From Candidatus Vogelbacteria bacterium (GTDB lineage: Bacteria > Patescibacteriota > Minisyncoccia > Phycocordibacterales > XYD1-FULL-46-19): DNA of 42,721 nt. Under the pieces are notes generated by a model. The model was not told where the DNA came from. It did not search any database and saw only the letters and a program-made list of their open reading frames with translations. The stretch spans positions 1 through 42,721 of the forward strand of contig CAIPHT010000004.1 in NCBI GenBank assembly GCA_903864935.1. The letters are read 5' to 3'. Positions 37,645 through 42,721 of this stretch are shown here, one piece after another; position 1 is the stretch's first letter; each line of letters begins with the position of its first letter. The translations under genes were made by a program, and so were the position numbers.

Positions 37645-38529
37645 ATGTTTTTAAAAATATTACGCCAAATATTTTGGCTCCTGGTTTATCTTTTTGCGCT
37701 AATTGGTTTTATTTTGGTGGCGGGTTTTTTTGCTTTGCGTTTTGGTTGGACGAATACTTCGGGGACGGTTGACTTCAACGACCGTTATTTTAAAGAGGTG
37801 ATTGGCCAAATTAGGCAAAATAACGCCACAAGTTCAGACCAAGAGATCTCTGATAGTAACAAGCAAGAGTTAGGAACAGTTTCGGCGGCTTGGATGGATA
37901 CTCTCGACTGGCCAGTGTTAAAAGAAGCGATTACTAAAGATGCGCCTCAGATTAAGAAGGTGAGTGGGGAGACCGGCGTGCCAGAGCGCCTGATTGTCTC
38001 AATGTTGGTGCCCGAGCAATTGCGACTCTATACCTCGGAGCGAGAAGTGTTCAAACAATTCTTCCAGCCACTTAAGATCCTTGGCGTCCAGAGCCAATTC
38101 TCTTGGGGGGTGATGGGGATTAAAGAAGAGACGGCCAAACAAATCGAGGCTAATCTTAAAGATAAGACCTCTCCTTTTTACCTTGGTCCTGATTATGAAA
38201 ATCGTTTGGACTTTAGCACGGAGGATATCTCGAGTGAACGCTTTAATAGATTGATTGATAGTAAGAATCATTATTACTCTTATCTCTATTCGGCTCTTTT
38301 TCTTAAACAAATTATGAGGCAATGGGACTTGGCCGGCTATAATATTAGCAATCGACCTGAACTTCTGGCCACGCTCTTCAATCTTGGTTTTAGTAAATCA
38401 ACACCCAAGGCTCTACCTCAGGTTGGGGGAGCGGAGATTGACGTGGGGGGAGAGAAATATAGTTTTGGTGGTCTAGCCTTCCAATTTTATTACTCCAAAG
38501 AATTATTAGATTATTTCCCTTGGCAATAA
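37645..38529 (+). CDS. Membrane-anchored lytic-transglycosylase-like protein
   Basis: A 294-residue protein with an N-terminal helix (about 8-32). From about 105 the layout follows lysozyme-fold transglycosylases: 'SGETGVPERLIVSMLVPEQLRLY' has a Glu at the place of the catalytic residue. 'FSWGVMGIKEETAKQ' matches the 'G.MQI...TA' strand region, and 'PELLATLFNLGFSK' matches the 'LA.YNAG' motif. The similarity is by pattern only; the family is divergent. It lies six bases after the CAP gene and one base before the next, so the three are likely one envelope operon. Confidence 0.6.
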   Translation: MFLKILRQIFWLLVYLFALIGFILVAGFFALRFGWTNTSGTVDFNDRYFKEVIGQIRQNNATSSDQEISDSNKQELGTVSAAWMDTLDWPVLKEAITKDAPQIKKVSGETGVPERLIVSMLVPEQLRLYTSEREVFKQFFQPLKILGVQSQFSWGVMGIKEETAKQIEANLKDKTSPFYLGPDYENRLDFSTEDISSERFNRLIDSKNHYYSYLYSALFLKQIMRQWDLAGYNISNRPELLATLFNLGFSKSTPKALPQVGGAEIDVGGEKYSFGGLAFQFYYSKELLDYFPWQ

Positions 38530-38530
38530 T

Positions 38531-39043
38531 ATGGTCTTAACGCCTCATTCCATCGCCGGTGCGGCCATCGCTTCTTTCTTCAAACTTAATCCTTTCACCG
38601 CCTTTTTTGCTGGCTTCCTCAGTCATTTTTTTCTTGATGCTGTACCACACTGGGATTATAAACTTAAGTCCGAATATAAAGATTTAGAGAATCCGATGAA
38701 CGGCGATCTTATTATCGGTCGAGACTTTTATTTTGATTTGGTAAAAATCGGCTTTGACGCGCTTCTTGGTCTGTCCCTGGCCGTCTTTTTCTTTAATTTT
38801 GGATTAGGAGTTTCTCTTGAGATCGTGCTTGCCGGAGTTATTGGAGCCCTGGCGCCTGATGCGTTACAATTTGTCTATACCAAGTGGCGCAAAGAGCCCT
38901 TAATCTCTTTGCAAAGAACTCATCTTCTTTTTATCAATTTCTTTCAAAAGAAAATCGAGAGTCCTTTTTGGGGTCTCTCGATGTATTGCTTTGTTGTCGT
39001 TCTTTTTCTCTTTTTGGGGAGTTTGGGTGTCTTTAGTTTGTAA
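38531..39043 (+). CDS. YdjM/DUF457-like membrane-bound metal hydrolase
   Basis: A 170-residue protein with the conserved start 'LTPHSIAGAAIASFF', then FLSHFFLDAVPHWDYKL (His and Asp ligands) and a later Asp in ALAPDALQF. These His/Asp motifs between helices are typical of the 'inner membrane-bound metal-dependent hydrolase' family. Three or four membrane segments. The substrate is unknown. Its 3' end overlaps the convergent repeat-protein gene by 11 bases. Confidence 0.8.
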   Translation: MVLTPHSIAGAAIASFFKLNPFTAFFAGFLSHFFLDAVPHWDYKLKSEYKDLENPMNGDLIIGRDFYFDLVKIGFDALLGLSLAVFFFNFGLGVSLEIVLAGVIGALAPDALQFVYTKWRKEPLISLQRTHLLFINFFQKKIESPFWGLSMYCFVVVLFLFLGSLGVFSL

Positions 39044-39605
39044 GAAGATCGTCAACTTTACCCACCATACCAGTAACGTCACCTTCAATACCCGTAACTT
39101 CACCCTCGAGACCTGAAGCATTGCCCGATAAGTTGGTGGTATTGCCTCTAAGTCTAGAGATATCCCCTGATAAGTTTGTAACGTTGCCGGAGATATTGGT
39201 GACATCACCTTGGATACTTGAGACATCGCCAATTAGGTCGCTAACATTGCCGCGAAGTTTGGTCGCATCGCCGCGAATATTGGTCACTTCGCCTCGCAAA
39301 TTGCTCATATCACCATAGAGGCCTGAGACGTCACCGGAGATATTAGTTACATCTCCGGTGAGATGTGTAACATTACCTCGAATGTTAGAGACATCCCCTT
39401 TGATATTAGAGACGGTGCCGAAGATGCCCGCAATGTTACCGCTAATATTACTCGCATTGCCGGTAATTTTGTGGATAGTCACGTCGCCATAAATTTTAGA
39501 GACATCGCCTCGGAGGTTGGCAAAGTCGCCCCAGATGGCTGGGTGGGGGTTCTCAATATTCTCAGTATTTTCTTTTATTTTTGGATTGATGCGTTGAAGT
39601 GTCAT
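39033..39605 (-). CDS. Heptapeptide-repeat protein
   Basis: A 190-residue protein. After a 25-residue lead (MTLQRINPKIKENTENIENP) come about 23 units of seven residues with consensus G-[DNE]-[VAIT]-[TS]-x-[ILM]-x, running to residue 188. One unit (GDVTIHKIT) has two extra residues. Regular Gly/Asp with a V-x-x-I pattern suggests a solenoid or a trimeric fibre rather than an ordinary coiled coil. No signal peptide. It is read divergently from uppP across a 45-base gap, with a possible -10 (TAGTAT) nine bases before its start. I cannot name the family. Confidence 0.75.
   Translation of the reverse strand: MTLQRINPKIKENTENIENPHPAIWGDFANLRGDVSKIYGDVTIHKITGNASNISGNIAGIFGTVSNIKGDVSNIRGNVTHLTGDVTNISGDVSGLYGDMSNLRGEVTNIRGDATKLRGNVSDLIGDVSSIQGDVTNISGNVTNLSGDISRLRGNTTNLSGNASGLEGEVTGIEGDVTGMVGKVDDLLTN
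39040..39530. repeat. Imperfect 21-bp tandem repeats
   Basis: The DNA behind the heptapeptide repeat: units of about 21 bases with words such as GACATC, TTGGTGAC and AACATTGCC. The frame is kept throughout, so the repeats expand in coding units. Confidence 0.8.
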
Positions 39606-39634
39606 ATTTTTTTGATACTAGATAATAAATGCTA

Positions 39635-39640
39635 TATACT
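39635..39640 (+). promoter_or_regulatory. -10 element TATACT for uppP
   Basis: Ends ten bases before ATG 39651; the divergent repeat-protein gene starts only 45 bases away. Confidence 0.5.
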
Positions 39641-39650
39641 AGCTACTAAT

Positions 39651-40454
39651 ATGACTATTATAACATCAATTGTCTTGGGAATAGTAGAGGGGATTACCGA
39701 ATTCTTGCCCATCTCTTCGACGGGGCACCTAATTCTCGCCTCACAGGTTTTGCGTCTTGGGCAAACAGAGTTTCTTAAGAGCTTCGAAATTATTATTCAA
39801 CTTGGGGCTATTGGCGCTGTTGTTGCTCTTTATTGGCGACAATTGCTTGTTAACTGGCAAGTGATGAAGCGCGTGGCCGTTGCCTTTATTCCCACCGCTA
39901 TCATTGGTTTGATTCTCTATAAAATAATTAAGTCTTATCTGCTAGGCAATTCTTGGGTGGTGGTTGTGAGTCTCTTTGCTGGTGGTCTAATTTTAATCTT
40001 TTTTGAATTATGGCTAACTAAAAAAGATACTAAATCACTTGGAGGCTTAGCCTCCAAGTTAAAGATTGATAGCCTAGAGAAAATTTCTTATAAAAATTCT
40101 GTGATTATTGGACTCTGCCAGTCCTTGGCCGTTATCCCCGGCGTCTCTCGTTCGGCGGCCACTATTGTTGGGGGGCTCGCCTTAAATATCAAAAGAGAAG
40201 CGATTGTCGAATTTTCTTTCTTGCTCGCGGTCCCGACAATGTTGGCCGCGACGGGTTTAGACTTGGTTAAATCTTCGCCCAATTTTACTGTTAGTGAGTT
40301 TGGATTGTTGCTTATTGGCTTTATGGTTTCCTTCTTAGTTGCCCTCATGGCCATCAAAACTTTCTTAGCTTATATCAAGAACAATAATTTTATTGCTTTT
40401 GGCATTTACCGTATTATCGTGGCCATTGTTTTTGCCCTCGTTTTTCTCGTTTGA
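39651..40454 (+). CDS. uppP: Undecaprenyl-diphosphatase UppP/BacA
   Basis: A 267-residue polytopic membrane enzyme with both family motifs: VEGITEFLPISSTGHLIL (12-29) and IPGVSRSAATIVGGL. It removes one phosphate from undecaprenyl diphosphate so the lipid carrier can be reused for wall synthesis. Length is normal. The frame is open far upstream (to 39363), antisense to the repeat gene, but ATG 39651 is the conserved start and lies ten bases after a -10. Confidence 0.96.
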   Translation: MTIITSIVLGIVEGITEFLPISSTGHLILASQVLRLGQTEFLKSFEIIIQLGAIGAVVALYWRQLLVNWQVMKRVAVAFIPTAIIGLILYKIIKSYLLGNSWVVVVSLFAGGLILIFFELWLTKKDTKSLGGLASKLKIDSLEKISYKNSVIIGLCQSLAVIPGVSRSAATIVGGLALNIKREAIVEFSFLLAVPTMLAATGLDLVKSSPNFTVSEFGLLLIGFMVSFLVALMAIKTFLAYIKNNNFIAFGIYRIIVAIVFALVFLV

Positions 40455-40530
40455 CAGACTTTCAACCTGAGAGTTAAATAGAGTTAGGTGTTTTGTTTTT
40501 TATTTGGTGTCCGAACTGGAGGGCTAAGTC

Positions 40531-40917
40531 ATGGCAGTTGCCTTGTCGGCGAAGGTGGTAACCCTTTTTGTCTCAGGTGGAGTACGGTGCGAAGGAAAAA
40601 AGGAGGAAACCTGGTTTTTTGAACTTACCTATGTCTGTCCTGGGGATAATGTCCCTTACCCGGGGACTAGCTGTGAGAAGCCAAAAGCTATTCCGGCTGA
40701 CGAGTTTTTCTGGGATCGATTCGAGAAGTGGCTTCTTGACTACCGGAAGAGAATGGCTGGTGGCCGTCTGCTAGAGGGAGAAATCAGATTTTTTTCTTCC
40801 TTCAAGAAACCGATCGGGAGGGATTGGCCAAAGGTCAAGCAGATTGCTGTTCGGGTTTTCCCAGAACTGGAAGTTTGGGTCAGGAGGAAAAGGAAGAGAG
40901 GGAAAAATCTCTTCTAA
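40531..40917 (+). CDS. Orphan protein, unknown
   Basis: A 128-residue soluble basic protein; the C-terminus is strongly cationic (VWVRRKRKRGKNLF). Aromatic-rich middle 'DEFFWDRFEKWLLDYRKR'. ATG 40531 follows GGAGGG. A possible promoter (TTGACA at about 40453, 17 bases, TTAAAT) overlaps the uppP stop. A strong terminator follows. Same design as the other orphan units. Confidence 0.65.
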   Translation: MAVALSAKVVTLFVSGGVRCEGKKEETWFFELTYVCPGDNVPYPGTSCEKPKAIPADEFFWDRFEKWLLDYRKRMAGGRLLEGEIRFFSSFKKPIGRDWPKVKQIAVRVFPELEVWVRRKRKRGKNLF

Positions 40918-40935
40918 TGGGAAGTCTGTCTGTCC

Positions 40936-40966
40936 CCGCGCGCTTGGAGAAGCGCGCGGTTTTTTC
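40936..40966 (+). terminator. Intrinsic terminator
   Basis: CCGCGCGCTT and AAGCGCGCGG around GGAG, followed by T6-7. Confidence 0.92.
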
Positions 40967-40990
40967 TTGCCCTGAGCCTCGTCGAAGGGT

Positions 40991-40996
40991 TATAAT
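40991..40996 (+). promoter_or_regulatory. -10 element TATAAT, leaderless start
   Basis: Ends six bases before ATG 41003. It is preceded by CCTGAGCCTCGTCGAAGGG, a word like dispersed repeats seen in many environmental genomes. Confidence 0.65.
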
Positions 40997-41002
40997 GCCC
41001 CC

Positions 41003-41752
41003 ATGACATATAAAATTGTATTAATTCGCCATGGCGAAAGTGTGTGGAATAAGGAGAATCGTTTTACCGGCTGGGTTGATGTTGACCTGACAGAATTAGG
41101 CGAGCATGAGGCCCATAGTGCTGGCCAATTATTAAAAGAGAAAGGTTTTGTCTTTGATCTGGCTTTTACTTCGGTGCTCAAGCGAGCCAACAAAACGCTC
41201 GGTATTGTCTTATCTGAGATGGGCGAGGAGGGGATAGAAATCAGAAAATCATGGAAGCTTAATGAGAGACATTATGGCGCGCTCCAAGGTCTTAATAAAT
41301 CTGAGACAGCGGCCAAGTATGGCGAAGAGCAGGTGAAGATTTGGCGTCGCGGTTATGATGTTGTCATCCCACCGCTTGATAAAGACAGTGAGATGTATCC
41401 AGGCAAAGATCCGCTCTACGCCAATTTAACCCCCGCCGAGATTCCTCTAACTGAGAATTTGAAAAATGTGGTTGAACGTGTGACGCCATATTGGGAGCAG
41501 GAGATTGCCCCAGCCATTAAAGAGGGGAGACAAATTATTATTGCCGCCTCCGGTAATAGCTTGCGCGCTCTAGTAAAATATCTAAGCAATTTTTCCGAAG
41601 AAGAAATTGTCGAATTCAATTTTCCTACCGGTATTCCGCTAGTCTACGAGCTAGACGAGAATCTCAAACCAACCAATCGTTATTTCCTTGCCGACGAAGC
41701 TGCCCTCCAAGCCGCTCTCGACAAAGTCGCCAACCAGGGCAAAAAAGCGTAA
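41003..41752 (+). CDS. gpmA: 2,3-bisphosphoglycerate-dependent phosphoglycerate mutase, altered active site
   Basis: A 249-residue protein, close to normal length. The start [19 protein letters not shown] has the phosphorylated His10, and [15 protein letters not shown] has Glu88. The C-terminal '[15 protein letters not shown]' and 'VANQGK' match the family. The second catalytic His, expected in the AAHGNSLRAL motif, is Ser183 here ([10 protein letters not shown], codon TCC at 41549-41551). The enzyme normally interconverts 3- and 2-phosphoglycerate in glycolysis; whether this variant is active is unclear. Confidence 0.93.
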   Translation: MTYKIVLIRHGESVWNKENRFTGWVDVDLTELGEHEAHSAGQLLKEKGFVFDLAFTSVLKRANKTLGIVLSEMGEEGIEIRKSWKLNERHYGALQGLNKSETAAKYGEEQVKIWRRGYDVVIPPLDKDSEMYPGKDPLYANLTPAEIPLTENLKNVVERVTPYWEQEIAPAIKEGRQIIIAASGNSLRALVKYLSNFSEEEIVEFNFPTGIPLVYELDENLKPTNRYFLADEAALQAALDKVANQGKKA

Positions 41753-41829
41753 AAACTTAAGGGATTGACTTTTTGTGATATTTCCGCTAATATTTATGTA
41801 TACCTCCAGTCACTTCGGTGGCCGGACGC

Positions 41830-41855
41830 GAAACCGCAACTTTTGTTGCGGTTTC
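41830..41855. terminator. Perfect 11-bp hairpin
   Basis: GAAACCGCAAC and GTTGCGGTTTC around TTTT, lying between gpmA and the NYN gene. No T run; role uncertain. Confidence 0.55.
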
Positions 41856-41867
41856 TGCTGTTAATAG

Positions 41868-41873
41868 TAAAAT
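41868..41873 (+). promoter_or_regulatory. -10 element TAAAAT, leaderless start
   Basis: Ends seven bases before ATG 41881. Confidence 0.5.
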
Positions 41874-41880
41874 TAATAGC

Positions 41881-42498
41881 ATGAAAATTTGTGTGTATAT
41901 TGATAGTTTTAATTTGTATTATGGAGCTTTGAAAGATACTCCCTATAAGTGGTTGGACGTATCAAAAATGTGTCAGTATCTTTTCCAAAAGCATGAGATT
42001 TCTAAAATTAAATATTTTACTGCTCGAGTAAAACTGAGACCCAATGAAAAGGATTTAGAAAAGCCCGTTAGACAACAAATATATTTTCGCGCTCTCAAAA
42101 CAATTCCCAATCTTGAAATGTACGAAGGAAGTTTTTTGGTCAATATGGTGCTGATGAAGAAAGCTGACAACTCTGGTTATGTAAAGGTTATCAAGACAGA
42201 AGAAAAAGGTAGTGATGTTAGTCTTGGGGCTCACTTGGTAAATGACGCGCATAAGAAAGAATTTGAAATGGCCGTCGTTATCTCTAATGATTCTGATTTG
42301 GTTGAGCCGATAAAAATAGTTACTCAAGAGCTAAATTATCCGGTGATTATCATTAGCCCCTATGGTACCAATACAATAAAGCTAAAAGAAATTTCTACCT
42401 CAGCCAGACAGATTCGCCGTGGTGTTTTGAAGATTAGTCAATTCCCAGATAAATTGTCTGATCAGTTTGGAGAATTTACTAAGCCCTCAACTTGGTAG
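41881..42498 (+). CDS. NYN-domain (LabA/DUF88-like) putative ribonuclease
   Basis: A 205-residue protein with the PIN-like NYN fold signs: VYIDSFNLYYG (Asp8) at the start, GSDVSLGAHLVNDA in the middle and VVISNDSDLVEPIK later. Together these give the acidic metal-binding cluster. NYN proteins are RNases or RNA-processing factors. The frame is open to 41818 through a hairpin; ATG 41881 fits the family N-terminus and the -10. It is the last intact gene before the right-hand IS end. Confidence 0.88.
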   Translation: MKICVYIDSFNLYYGALKDTPYKWLDVSKMCQYLFQKHEISKIKYFTARVKLRPNEKDLEKPVRQQIYFRALKTIPNLEMYEGSFLVNMVLMKKADNSGYVKVIKTEEKGSDVSLGAHLVNDAHKKEFEMAVVISNDSDLVEPIKIVTQELNYPVIIISPYGTNTIKLKEISTSARQIRRGVLKISQFPDKLSDQFGEFTKPSTW

Positions 42499-42580
42499 AC
42501 TATAAAGTCGAAATCTCCCAAATTCCCTTATTTGTCGAAGTCCAACTTCGTAGACTATATAAAACAGGGGATATTATTTG

Positions 42581-42720
42581 TGTTTTAGGCACACACATTT
42601 GGCGGTTTAATTAGCTGATAATCTTTCAAGAATTCGTTTGGCGTTTTGCCGTTTAAACCGCAATGTTCTAGATTGTTGTAGTATATATTCCACCTTTTTA
42701 ATTTCTTTTGCAAATCCGCA
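42581..42720 (-). mobile_element. 3' end of an insertion sequence, right copy
   Basis: Exact reverse complement of bases 1-140. The IS enters from the right edge and points inward. The 82 bases between the NYN gene and this end hold a short dyad (CGAAGT/ACTTCG near 42536-42550) and no gene. Confidence 0.8.
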
Positions 42721-42721
42721 A
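42585..42721 (-). CDS. Transposase, C-terminal fragment (right copy)
   Basis: Forty-four complete codons identical to the fragment at 2-136, read on the minus strand, with TAA at 42585-42587 (complement). Only the C-terminal tail of the integrase-core transposase lies inside the window. One extra base at 42721 continues the frame outward. Confidence 0.7.
   Translation of the reverse strand, partial: ADLQKKLKRWNIYYNNLEHCGLNGKTPNEFLKDYQLIKPPNVCA

Noticed and set aside
39040-39530. Possible CRISPR array
   Set aside because: Units are 21 bases, imperfect, without spacers, and keep one reading frame as a repeat protein; no cas genes are present.
39363-39650. Long N-terminal extension of UppP
   Set aside because: It is antisense to the heptapeptide-repeat gene, and the conserved UppP start is at 39651.
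1-42720. The whole window as a composite transposon
   Set aside because: It holds many housekeeping genes (obg, glmS, uppP, rsmI, rsmE); ends at a repeated IS are better explained by an assembly break.

Overview
This window looks like a contig from a Candidate Phyla Radiation bacterium (Patescibacteria, probably the Parcubacteria/Paceibacteria side). That is inferred from gene content: many short one- or two-helix membrane proteins of unknown function, histidine kinases and receivers of a CPR style, an SWIB-domain protein, a bacterial SET protein, FtsX/MacB-type export genes, and a reduced set of housekeeping genes (obg, glmS, rsmI, rsmE, uppP, gpmA). No rRNA or tRNA gene and no CRISPR array was seen. 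The first 140 bases and bases 42581-42720 are the same sequence in opposite orientation. Both are the 3' end of a transposase gene, so the contig most likely ends inside two copies of one insertion sequence. The left copy cuts off the 5' end of a gene whose last 47 codons remain.

Layout: 1-346 IS end, gene remnant and terminator. 368-4084 membrane protein, then a kinase plus three single-domain receivers and a small membrane protein. 4203-8329 small membrane, basic and secreted proteins, including a lycopene-cyclase-like protein. 8442-12757 ABC-F ATPase, cold-shock protein, orphan gene, HI0933-type flavoprotein and SWIB protein. 12828-16680 a patchwork of orphan genes and a toxin-antitoxin pair separated by look-alike hairpins. 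16695-20777 SET protein, cysteine-hydrolase-like protein, VanY-type peptidase, Obg and AI-2E transporter. 20873-26614 an orphan peptide, then an ECF sigma factor operon with a MacAB-like exporter and two DUF5666-like proteins. 26661-28544 candidate small RNA, cupin and NRAMP-like transporter. 28653-32067 orphan gene, RRM protein, RNA ligase-like protein and GlmS. 32187-34340 two orphan genes around an array of nested palindromes. 34389-39043 RsmI, membrane proteins, RsmE, a CAP-domain protein and a transglycosylase-like protein. 39033-42498 a heptapeptide-repeat protein, UppP, an orphan gene, GpmA and a NYN nuclease.

Two expression styles are mixed. Most conserved genes have an extended -10 element (TGn then TATAAT or close) ending 6-10 bases before the start codon, with no clear -35 and no Shine-Dalgarno, which predicts leaderless mRNAs. 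A second class of single, mostly unrecognisable genes (4203, 10367, 12999, 14427, 14768, 15927, 20873, 28653, 32308, 33258, 40531 and the left remnant) has Shine-Dalgarno sites, longer leaders and usually a strong private terminator. Three of them share one promoter-leader although their proteins are unrelated. These units, the hairpins that separate them and the palindrome array at 32699-33086 are the most novel material here.
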